Source: Fereydounia khargensis (lineage: Eukaryota; Basidiomycota; Ustilaginomycetes; Urocystidales; Fereydouniaceae). Taken from it: 64,000 nucleotides of DNA. Each line of letters begins with the position of its first letter. The first letter of the stretch is position 1. The stretch lies in assembly GCA_026413255.1 (NCBI GenBank), contig JAOCZO010000004.1, positions 434,001 to 498,000 of the forward strand. The letters run 5' to 3'. The position numbers and the translations under genes were made by a program. This document shows positions 52,724 to 62,129 of this stretch, in pieces. The notes below the pieces were generated by a model. The model searched no databases. It saw only the letters and a program-made list of their open reading frames with translations, and was not told the origin of the DNA.

Positions 52724-53629
52724 CTAGAAACGAGACGTGACAGTCGACACTTCTGCAAATGACAGGTCGGGAACTGAGTTCTTCACCTTGGCCAGCGCAT
52801 TCAGCACGAACTTCTTGACTCCTCCGCGTCCGGATGGCGAGCGCGACCCCTGCGGTGAGGATGGTGGTGTTTCCAGAGGTGAAGGTGGCGGTGGCACCAG
52901 GCCGCTTGGACGACGTTCCGGTGTTGAGCCGGTGGAAGAGTATGGGTAGTCCTCGCTGAACGGAAACTTGTGTAACTCTTGCGCATAGATGTGTTGCAAT
53001 GCCCTTCTGACCAGAGACACGAACGGATCGCGCTCGCCTTTTGGCCTCTGCGCCTCGAGCCGTATCTCTCGCACCAATTGAGTGTTGAACAGCGCACTCC
53101 AATGCCTCTCATCGGCGCCTCGTAACCTCGCTTCGGCCCGTAGCAAGCCTCGCAGCTTCCGTATCAGTTCCTCTTGGCCAGCATGAAAGTCAAAGTCGAC
53201 AGTGGCGTGTCCCGATCCACCAGCACGTGCATCATTGATGCGCACAGCAGGCAGCTTGTCCGCTTTCACATCTAGTTTCGGATCTCGAGGTGGTCTGTCG
53301 GGTCGATAGGGATCCCTTCCAGACAGCACGTCGTTCCAGTGACGCTCATTAGTTGCGAGTAACTCTTCAATCGTGGGCGGCCCAACTCGCAACCTGGCGA
53401 CTTCGAACCAAGTCGGAACGGGGTTATCTCCCGTGGACCGTAGAGTGCCGTCAACGACGGATGAACGTGGCAACTTGTAGTCGAACACCCGGTGTTGTGC
53501 CTGCCCTTGATCTCTGAGTCTGTTCAAGTTTGCCTTGAGCTCCGTCCAGACAGGCATGGGTGCCGACCAGCAAGGCAAGCCCATTCCAATGATGATGAGT
53601 AGGGTTGTAAGCCAGTAAGTAGCTCTCAT
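52724..53629 (-). CDS. Secreted protein J, distant relative of the cluster
   Basis: Function unknown. Single exon of 301 residues; the ATG at 53629 is used because the frame further upstream has only non-ATG starts. Signal peptide MRATYWLTTLLIIIGMGLPC, then WSAPMPVWTEL. Two similar helical segments are seen, ELLATNERHWNDVLSGRDPY (about residue 95) and RLRGADERHWSALFNTQLVR (about residue 170), both with E-R-H-W-x-x-L, recalling the D-W-E-R-L and Y-W-x-x-L-V motifs of the cluster. The C-terminal part is Pro/Ser-rich (SGLVPPPPSPLETPPSSP) as in gene I, then basic. A TATA-like TTAAAAGG lies about 65 bp upstream. Relation to the cluster is inferred, not shown. It is not likely to be a shadow because the opposite strand carries no better gene. 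Confidence 0.65.
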   Translation of the reverse strand: MRATYWLTTLLIIIGMGLPCWSAPMPVWTELKANLNRLRDQGQAQHRVFDYKLPRSSVVDGTLRSTGDNPVPTWFEVARLRVGPPTIEELLATNERHWNDVLSGRDPYRPDRPPRDPKLDVKADKLPAVRINDARAGGSGHATVDFDFHAGQEELIRKLRGLLRAEARLRGADERHWSALFNTQLVREIRLEAQRPKGERDPFVSLVRRALQHIYAQELHKFPFSEDYPYSSTGSTPERRPSGLVPPPPSPLETPPSSPQGSRSPSGRGGVKKFVLNALAKVKNSVPDLSFAEVSTVTSRF

Positions 53630-53841
53630 TTTTTTCAGCGTCAAGTCACGTCTTGGTACCGGGTACCGAAGAGTTGATGGGAGAAACCTCCTTTTAAGCC
53701 ATGTATTCCAGCCTGAGACAAGGAGCCCGGAACAGATTTCCGAAAAGCCCGTCTTGCTTGCTATTCATCCCCCGAGATGGCTCGGACGCCTGTTCGATTC
53801 TAGCGTGGGGTGCACCTCGGCATCGGTTCGGTTTCTCCAGT

Positions 53842-54087
53842 CTAGTCACTCTTGGCCCGCTGCGAACGATAGTAGGGGATTCCGTACTTGGCCACGATTA
53901 CACAGATAAGGAGAAAGATGGCGTCCAGCGTGAGTATCAGCCATGGGTTCCAGGCCTTCTTGCCGTCGCCTGCGGTCGAGGAGGAGGATGAGAAGCCAGG
54001 AATGGAGGGGTGCCCCGGAGGTGGCGGGCCAGTGAAGCCCAGCGGACAGCGGGCGACGGGCTGCTCTTCTTTGACCGGGGAAGACAT
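53842..54087 (-). CDS. Small tail-anchored membrane protein
   Basis: Not recognised. Single exon, 81 residues from MSSPVKEEQP. A Pro-rich segment with CPLGFTGPPPPGHPSIPGF is followed by one hydrophobic span, WLILTLDAIFLLICVIVAKY, near residues 49-69, and a short basic tail (GIPYYRSQRAKSD). The arrangement suits a tail-anchored protein of the ER or mitochondria. The frame continues upstream without ATG, and the ATG used is in good context. Being short it could be a chance frame, but the ordered Pro segment, single helix and basic end argue for a real gene. Confidence 0.55.
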   Translation of the reverse strand: MSSPVKEEQPVARCPLGFTGPPPPGHPSIPGFSSSSSTAGDGKKAWNPWLILTLDAIFLLICVIVAKYGIPYYRSQRAKSD

Positions 54088-54394
54088 GGCTGGCTCTCGA
54101 TCAAGTGTTATCGTTGTGGTGGATCGGATGGAAGGAGGCAAAAGTGAAACACTGCGAGTGTTACTTTCTTTTTCACGGTGCTTTGAGTCACGACTCAGAT
54201 ATTTGCGACGCGCGTGTCCATAACGCAAGACCCTAACCGTATCACGCACGCAACGCTCAGTTACAGTACTCTCTCGCCAACAGGCGACACACTAAAAGCA
54301 AAGTCGTGAAAGTTGGGATGCTACAGTAAGCTTCGGCACTTACTGTACATCCGACAAAGGCAAGGCTTGTATTTCCTGCAATTTACACATAGCA

Positions 54395-55575
54395 TCAGTC
54401 ATTGCTGAGACTGTATCCGAGCGTTTCGGGCTCCCACTTGGCCTCCATCTTGATCAGGTTGTCATACACTGCTCCCCACCGATACGTTGGTCAGTCAGTC
54501 TTTCCATCCAGAGTGGCTGCATTGAATAACTCCCGGCTCCCGGGTGCGCTAAACTTACTCGGACCAAGCTTTTCTGGCAACTTGCTTCTGAACGAGTCGT
54601 CTCGCATCCACTGGACGCCATGCTGGAGAATGTTGCGCGCCCTTTCCGCAGCGCCTTGGTCTCCGTCGCCCGTGTCTCCGTAGCAGGCGTGAAGTGTGGC
54701 TCGCTTCCGGTCCGGCCTGTAAGATGCTCGGTGCAGGATCCTCTGCGAGTAGAAGACAGTCTGCCCGGCTGCAGTATGTTCGTCGGTTGCCACCGTCACA
54801 GAGTGAGCGCAAGCCTTTTATAAGTCAACAGACCTAACTTACCTTTCAAGTTGACTCGCAGCGTGCTTGGTGGGTCGACGTCCCATGACCCATCAAAGCT
54901 CTGTTTACTGTCACTATCGCTGCTCGGCTGGCTGGTTACGACCTCTACCGCTGCTGGGGCTTTGGCTTGGTTGGCTAGTCTCTCCGCTTCCGTTCGCAGC
55001 CTGGCATGACTGCCGGGTACAATGAAGAGGCAGTCGTCATCGTAAAGTGCCGTATTGAACTGCACACCGTAAGTCGGGGTGTCTAGCCGAGCAAGCTCCT
55101 CCGTCTCATCCACGTCGGGCTTGATGTCGTCACGGTGCCACCCGAGGGCAAAGCAGTGGGCCTCCGGGTTGATTAGCAGGTTGAACAGCTCCATCTGCAT
55201 ACGCTCCGCGGGCGAGTCGAGCAGAACAGATGCCACCTCGAGAAGAGGCGAGCTGCCGTAGAACTGCTGGAACGTGGTAGACAACTCGGCTCCGATGGCT
55301 GGGTTCATCAGATGCTGTACGCCCCAGCTGTCCGGATTCTCCTTATCGAACGGGGGAAAGGCGTTGCCGACCACCCTGCGGTGCGGCCAGTCACCTCGCC
55401 GCGTCTGCTGGATGGCTTCCTCTGCCGACTTGCGCAGATTGTCCAAGCTTAATGGCGAAGACGGGTCGGCCGAAAGAATACCCTCGAGAACCACATAGCC
55501 CTTGGTTCGAAACTCGTCCACAAGCTTGGCGGGGTCGTAGCCAGCAGCCCTGAGGCGGCTAGCAGCGTCTGTCAT
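54395..55575 (-). CDS. Phytanoyl-CoA dioxygenase family protein
   Basis: Predicted Fe(II)/2-oxoglutarate-dependent oxygenase; substrate unknown. Exons 54843-55575, 54559-54768 and 54395-54471 give 339 residues. The metal-binding triad is seen as H-x-D in GWHRDDIKPD (about residue 150) and a distal His in SQRILHRASYRPDRKRATLH, where the nearby Arg could bind 2-oxoglutarate. The N-terminus has EFRTKGYVVLEGILSAD, the usual start of the fold. The C-terminal exon (VYDNLIKMEAKWEPETLGYS) is short and supported by a weak acceptor. Fungal members act on fatty acyl chains, secondary metabolites or phytanoyl-CoA; no peroxisomal signal is evident. It diverges from the LOG-CAF16 gene with about 515 bp between starts. 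Confidence 0.85.
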
Positions 55576-55848
55576 GCTGCGTCACGTTGCCAATTTTGAG
55601 GGGGATGTGTGTTGTTTGTTTCAGTGTTGGGGCTCGCCGTTTTTATACAGCCACAGTGGAATTTGGTCCAGAGTCTATCAGCTTCCGTCCGCTGCTGCAA
55701 CCATGTGACCGTGGGCAAGAGTGGGCAAGGGCAGGGAGCATGAAAGCGCGGGCCATGCTGAGAGGATGGGACCGAGAGGGTGGTAGCCGGCGAAGATGCC
55801 GATTCGTGCGAGTGGAGATCTGGTCGGCGTCGCGTCAGGAAGAAAACA

Positions 55849-55884
55849 GAAGCAGACGCAGAAGCAGACGCAGAAGCAGAAGCA
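55849..55884 (+). repeat. AGAAGCAGACGC tandem repeat
   Basis: Three or so units of AGAAGCAGACGC and AGAAGC in the region between the phytanoyl-CoA dioxygenase-like gene and the LOG-CAF16 gene. Probably a simple-sequence tract in a shared promoter. Confidence 0.6.
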
Positions 55885-56091
55885 GTGGCGGCTGCGTCAT
55901 GAGCAACGAACTGCGAAAACGTGGGGAAGATGGAAAGCGAGTCAGACAATTTCTCGTGTAGGTAAGCTTGATGTGCAGCACTGATACGGTGCGCTCACCC
56001 ACTGCTTCAACTCGTACGGCGATCCCCGAGTCAACTCTCATCATCACCACCACCTTCTCTTCACCTCCTACACACCGCAATCATCACCAAC

Positions 56092-57939
56092 ATGACCACC
56101 TCGTACAAGGGTTCGGTCTGTGTCTTTTGCGGCTCCTCGCCAGGCGCAAAGCCCGAGTACATGCAAGCTGCTGCCAGCGTCGGCAAGGCCATCGCCGCCA
56201 ACAGCCTCCGTCTCGTCTATGGCGGTGGCTCCAGAGGATGGTGAGTCCAAGCTTCGCATCACATACCATAGCCCAAGAGCACTGTTCTCACATCTACCCT
56301 GACTTGATCGTTGGCAGCATGAGTGGCGTGTCGCAAGCTACTCACGAGGCTGGCGGCAACGTGCTCGGCGTCATTCCTTCCGTCATGGTCGCCTCGAAAC
56401 CCAATGGACACCCGGGCAACGTCACTTCAGCTGAGGGCTCGGGCCCTGAGGTGCTCAACCTCTCCAAGGGCACTGGCCATGTCGAGACCGTCGTCGTCGA
56501 CACCATGCACGAGCGCAAGCAGATCATGGCCAAGGCCTCCGACTTGGGCTTTATCGGTCTCCCCGGTGGTTACGGTACTTTCGAGGAGGTCATGGAAATG
56601 ATCACCTGGAGCCAGCTCGGCATTCACCGCAAGCGTAAGTAAATCGTCACTCCCGCTTCAGCCTAGGATCCTCAGCTTACCTACTCTCCCTCCTTCAAAG
56701 CCATGGTGCTTCTCAACCTCAACGGTTTCTGGTCGCCCATTCGCCAGCAGATTGATCTCGCTGTCGAGGATGGTTTCATCACCGAGGTCGGTCGCGAGCT
56801 TGTCAGCATCGTCGACTGCACCGATGTTGCCCAGGCTGGTGAGGCCGTTGTCGCCGAGGTTATCAAGATGCAGGAGAGGCTTGCCAAGCAGGGCGGAGGC
56901 TACTGGGACTGGAGCAAGAAGCCTGCAGCTGCTACTCCTGCTGCTGCCGCTTCTACGCCTATGGATGTCGATGCCAACAAGGACGAAGTTCTTGCTGTTG
57001 AGGTTCCCGACCTCACCTTCAGCTTCAACCCAGACCTGCCGCCTGCGCTTGAGAACTGCAACCTGGCACTGCGCAAGGGAAGTCGCTGTCTCCTGGTGGG
57101 TGCCAACGGAGCGGGCAAGTCGACTCTGCTGCGACTGCTGGCCGGAAAGAAGCTATGCGACTCCAAGGTTAAGGTGTTTGGCAAAGACGTCTTCCGAGAG
57201 TCGCCGAGGGGTATCACGTATCTGGGCACCGAGTGGGCCATGAACCCGGTGGTGCGCTCGGATATTGTTGTCTCGCACTTCCTTGACTCGGTCGGAGGGT
57301 ACCGCCACAAGGAGAGGCGAGACAAGCTTCTGGACATCCTTGATGTCGACCTCAACTGGCACATGCACGCGATCAGTGATGGCGAGCGACGCCGTGTGCA
57401 GCTTTGCATGGGACTCATGGAGCCATGGGACCTGCTTCTGCTCGACGAGGTGACAGTCGACCTGGACGTGCAGGTGCGTGCTGACCTGCTCGACTTTCTC
57501 AAGCTGGAGACAGAGGAGCGCGGCGCTACGATCATCTATGCGACCCACATCTTTGATGGTCTCCAGGCATTCCCCACCCACCTCTCGCATATGCAGATGG
57601 GCCGCACCACCACGCGCGATCCCATTGCCTGGCCCCCGACTGAGGCCGACGCCGCTGCTCTCCCGCCCACCGCGACGACTGACAAGGACCGTGACCTCTC
57701 GCCGCTGCTCAGCGTGGCGCTTGCTTGGCTTCGCGACGACCGGGTGATCCGACAGGAGATTGAGACTAAGCGCGGACGAAGGCGCGGAGCGATCCGCAAC
57801 ACGGATACCACCGACTCGGAGAGGTTCTTCAGCAAGTACGACTAGTGAGTATCGCATTCCTACCGCTTGCGCTCGGTCAAGTCCCGTCAAAGTGCTGACT
57901 CTTTAATCTTCTTTCAGCTCCCAAACAGTCACCCGATAG
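56092..57939 (+). CDS. Fusion of LOG cytokinin-activating enzyme and CAF16-type ABC ATPase
   Basis: One gene, two domains. Exons 56092-56240, 56318-56634 and 56701-57845 give 536 residues; a donor overlapping the stop can join 57918-57939 and add SQTVTR. Residues 1 to about 235 are a LOG-family phosphoribohydrolase, which releases active cytokinin from nucleotides: FCGSSPG, VYGGGSRGCMSG, HERKQIMAK and the catalytic PGGYGTFEE are present. Residues about 265-536 are a complete CAF16 ABC ATPase: Walker A GANGAGKST, TYLGTEWAMN, signature SDGERRRVQ, Walker B LLLLDEVTVDLD, and YATHIFDGL. In yeast Caf16 is a CCR4-NOT-associated, soluble ABC protein. The joining segment (KPAAATPAAAASTPMDVDAN) is an Ala-rich linker within one exon, so the fusion does not depend on a splice prediction. 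Confidence 0.9.
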
Positions 57940-58263
57940 ACGTGGCACCCTCTCCATCTTTCAACCAGATAGAGTTTCCGTATAATCACAGCACTTTCTC
58001 CCACCCGTTCTTGCTGAGTCTCTTTTTCTCTCTCTCTTCCCTTCAAGACTCACATGATTGTCACATGTGACTTGCATCATGCATCACGTCTCCTTCACCG
58101 CGTTTCCCCTTCCTTCAGTTGTTTTTGGACTGCATACCATCAGCCTGTAACATCATCTTCAACCGACGCAAAAATCAATAGAACTGTTCAACCAGAAAAA
58201 AAAGCAAGAAATATTTGCGGATAAAAAGTAGGCCTGGAATTCTCAACATCAAATACATGTAAA
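57940..58263. other. Intergenic region between convergent genes
   Basis: A 324 bp stretch with CT-rich and A-rich parts, probably holding the 3' ends of the LOG-CAF16 and enoyl-CoA hydratase genes. Nothing further is seen. Confidence 0.4.
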
Positions 58264-59287
58264 TCACATCTTGGCTTTAGGCGGTGGCCCACGAAGCGTC
58301 TTGCCAGCGACGTTGGCCTCTGTCCACCAGGGGTAGAATGCAAACCGTTCCAGGTCGCTGACGGTGCCTTCAAACTTGGGCGGGCGTTTCTCGAGGAAGC
58401 TCTTGATGCCCTCGAAGGCGTCCTTCTGGGAAGTCTCCCAGATGCCTTGAGACTCGAGCAGGTGGGCTTCTTCTGGGCTGTTGGGGCTCCTCCAGATCTG
58501 GGCCTTGCACAGGGCCATGCTGAGCGTGCTATTCTGCGTGGAGAGCGTCTTGGCGAGTTGCAGCGCAGTGGGCAGGACTTGGTCCTTGGGCATGGGTGGG
58601 CGCGACCAGAGATCCATGTACGACCAGTCGGTGGGCTTCCTTGTGTCGCCGCTCAGGATGATGTCCATAGTCTTTGTGACGCCGATCAGACGCGGGAGCA
58701 GGTAGCTTGAGCATGCCTCCATGGCGATACCGCGCTTTGTGAATGGGATGGCGACCTTGGCGTCCTCAGCTACCAGGCGGTAGTCACAGCTGAGTGTAAG
58801 CGTCATTCCAATGCCCACAGCGTTACCGTTGATTGCCGCAATCGTTGGCTTGCGGCATCGCAGGATTGCCAGACCCGTCTGGCCACCTCCATCTCGGTGC
58901 TCCTGTGCGTAGGTCGCACCTCCCGCAAAGCCGCCCGCCAAATCAGCACCAGCGCAGAACACTCCGTTGGCACCTGTGATGATGGCTACCTTGACCCGCT
59001 CGTCGGCATCAAACAGCTCAAAGGCAAACACGATCGAACAGCACATCATGACTGTAAAGGCGTTCATCTTGCCTGGTCGGTCAAGCGTGACGACCGCCAC
59101 GCCCTCCGGTGACAGGTCGACCTTGAGGTCCTGCCATGCGTACGTGCTGCCAAGAGAGGGATGGTGTGTGAGTATGCGATGAAGGCACCGGACGAGCGCG
59201 CAAGCACGATGCTCACCTGTAGTTAAAGTTGGGTACATCGACGTCCGAGACCCTCGGGTGCGGGTTGCGTGGCTGGTAGTCTCCCAT
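58264..59287 (-). CDS. Enoyl-CoA hydratase/isomerase, possibly peroxisomal
   Basis: Crotonase-fold enzyme acting on enoyl-CoA in fatty-acid or related acyl-CoA metabolism. Exons 59217-59287 and 58264-59146 give 317 residues. Family marks: VAVVTLDRPGKMNAFTVMM, AIITGANGVFCAGADLAGG (oxyanion loop), RKPTIAAINGNAVGIGMTLT, CDYRLVAEDAKVAIPFTKRG. The C-terminus is AKM, which matches the loose PTS1 consensus [SAC]-[KRH]-[LM], so peroxisomal import is possible. The exon join restores NFNYSTYAWQDLKV. Fungal relatives include peroxisomal enoyl-CoA isomerases and the hydratases of ferrichrome A synthesis; I cannot assign it to either. The alternative start further upstream is non-ATG. Confidence 0.88.
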
Positions 59288-62129
59288 GTCGGTCCTGTTT
59301 GGTGGTCGGGTTGGTATGGTACTTGCGAATGTGGCGAGTCAAGCAAGTTCTTGGCGAAATGAAGACCACGGCAGATTGGTTGCTGTTTTATGTACCTTTC
59401 CTTTATTTTCCAGGCAAAGCAGAGAGAGCTGGGCTGGCCAATTACGGGGATGGCCTCTGCGTCTCTGCCTCTGCCTCTGGGGCTCGGAACGCGGGGTCGC
59501 CGAGGAGCCGACAGCCGGAGAAACAGCGCGGCCAGCAGACGCACGCGCGCACAGGCCCTGCCGTACGCTATTTCCTCAGCCTTGCCATGGCTACGTTTTT
59601 ACTGGTTTCTCCGGGGACACTCTCACATTCACACTCACAAAGATGAAGCTTACGATACTAGACATGCTGGACGGCCATGTTCACAGTCAGCGAGGTTGAC
59701 AAGACAAGACAAGCTAAGCTAGCTGGTCCTTCTCACCGAGCTGACTGTAGATGACAGATGGCACTGCCCAGCTTACGTAACCATTCGGGCTCATTGATCG
59801 ACACTGCAGGATGTATCAGTCCACCCTTCCTTCCCTCGTGACTGCTAGGATGTGCATGCATCAAAGCAGGTACCGGAGCCCGAAGCATGCCTTGTCGCTT
59901 TGTGATACCAACTCGATGAGCATTAAGAGGGCACTCTAACGAAACCACGTGATTGCGACCGATACTTGCCTCTCGGTTGATGGTGATGCTTATCGCGCAG
60001 GCTCACGCTCGCTGACTTTCCAATCCAGTCTCCGTACGTTGTCGCATGGAAGCTGCTATTCGTCTGCCGCAGGGCCTGTTGGTGAAAAGCCAAAGCCAGG
60101 CTACAAGAGAGAACAGGGTATCCATTTCCGTCAGCCTCCCTTGCCATTGATTATCGTACGTGATTTCTTCTGCTTTCGGAAGACCCGCGCTACGAGGCGT
60201 GCAGGGCAGAGCTGCAAGGCAACCGAAGCATGGCAACGCAGAGAAATTGAGGTGCTGCGCTTCTCAGTGGCGCCCGGCTCTGCGCGAGATGGCCCCCGAT
60301 CCAGTCTTCATGCACAGGGCTCATCCTCGACAGAGTGGGAAAAAAAATACTGTGCGCAGAATGCACAGCGGCACGCTACGCCCAGCCCCGCTACAGCTTT
60401 CCTTTCCTGCTTATCGTACTGTGTGGTTTCTGCCATTCTTTCTCTTTCTCTGTCTTGCTCACCGCTTACGATCGATTGGGCGTTTAGGCGAGGCTTTTTT
60501 GTTTGCTGTCATTCATTGTGTAGCAGAATGAATACGGCTTGGTGCAACTTGCAAAGTGCTGAGTAAAAGACAATGGACGCCAAAACGACACAAGGCCACC
60601 ACCACAGCAAAGAGGGAGCAAAGCTTGCGGAGTAGCGTGTGACAGACGCCCCGCTAAGCACCACAGCACAGCACACCACACCGTTGCCCCTCTTCCCCCC
60701 AAATTCCTACCCTTTTGGCTTTTCGTAACAGCCCCGAAAATCCCAGTGCCCTTCCTTCTCTCCGACTAGCGAGCCGAGGTGCAAGCCGTAGTGCGGCTAT
60801 TGTATTGCTGTTGCTGGTAAACGGGTCGGAAGCAAGTCGCCCAGCTGCCAGCCTGCCCGACTGCTCTTTCTCTTTTTCCATTTCCCCCACGCGCCGCGCG
60901 CCGCGATGTGCCTTGCGCTTGCCTTGACTGGCCGGGCCCACCAAAGCTTGTCTGATTGCTGTCTGGCTGGCTGCGGGCGCCCTCTAGCGTGACTGCATGT
61001 GCGTGCGTGCATGTGCGTGCGTGCATGTGTGTGGTGCGCAACTTTTTTAACACTGCGACAGGCTGCTTGCACCGAGGATTTGCGGTACGGTACTAAACCA
61101 GAACCAACTGCAGCCGCACGACCAGCAGGAGCAGCAGGAGCAGCAGGAGCAGCAGGAGCAGCAGCAGCTAGCATCTGCGACCTGTCTCGGGTGTCCCCTT
61201 CCCTCCAACCCTCCCTTCCCTCCCTGCCTCCCCCCCCCTCTTTCTTGCTCGCTTGCTTCCTGGCCTGTCTACCTGTCTGCCTGCGCGCCTTCCATCCTTC
61301 TTTCGCACTCAGCTTCAGCCCGCCGCCCGCTCGCTCGCTCGCTGTCGCCGTCCCCATCATTAGACGTGTTCCAAGACAAAGTACAGGCCACCCAGCCCGG
61401 CCAGCTCAGCCAGCTCGCCCTTCTGCAGGTCTGCAATCAAGCTGTCGCGTCCGCTCCCTTTCTCCTCCCTTCCTCCTTCATCTCACTCACTCCGTCTCAT
61501 CTCTTCTCCTCGTCCGCGCTCGGATCCCTTTCCTTCCATCTCATCTCTCTACCTAAACATCTCCGTTTCCTCCTTCACGTCCCATCACCCTTGCATCGAA
61601 TCTCGGCCTGGAGTCAGACCCCGCCTCGTACCGCCACCTTTGTGTATCTCCCGCGCTCTGGCATCACGTGGGAAACGTCCGGCTATCTCGCTCGTCGGCT
61701 CGTGTAGACATTGGCTCGCTTGCTCGCTCGTTCGCATATCCAGTGACTGGCTCGCTTGATAGCTCGTAACATCCTTTTCCTTGCTTTCGTCGCCAGCAGA
61801 TCTGCCGACCCACATCATTCACGATCTCCAGGCCACGCCCGACTTTCTTTCGCCTCCCCCATCTTATCCCAGTCTCTGTGGAACAAATCCAATACTTTGA
61901 CGACGTTTAGAGCCCAATACATCAGCAACGAACGACCTCTCGCGGTACGAAAATTTCCATTCACCCCTCATTATTGCCTTTCCAACTGTCCGGTTTGCTC
62001 AATCTGCCTTCGCACTATCTACTCGCCAATAAACTCGGTCCTACAACGCTCATAGAACTCTTCAGCTGTAGCTGAAACCCACAGAGCTGCTTTCCGTCCA
62101 ATACTCCGCTTTCACATCCACAAGAGACC
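59288..62129. other. 2.8 kb gap upstream of the kinesin gene
   Basis: No supported gene. It includes a TGCGTGCATG run near 60995-61030, a GCAGGAGCA trinucleotide-based array at about 61120-61168, and several CT-rich tracts (61195-61290 and 61440-61560) of promoter or leader type. Plus-strand frames near 60999-61556 are Ser/Pro/Leu-rich pyrimidine artefacts. A long leader for the kinesin transcript is plausible. Confidence 0.4.
61120..61168 (+). repeat. GCAGGAGCA simple-sequence array
   Basis: About five units of AGCAGGAGC ending in AGCAGCAGC in the region before the kinesin gene. It is not in a supported coding frame. Confidence 0.65.

Noticed and set aside
60600-60960. Possible small genes between the enoyl-CoA hydratase and kinesin
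   Set aside because: Short frames without conserved features on either strand.
60999-61556. Plus-strand frame before the kinesin gene
   Set aside because: It starts in a TGCATG run and continues through simple CT and GCAGGA repeats, so it is composition-driven.
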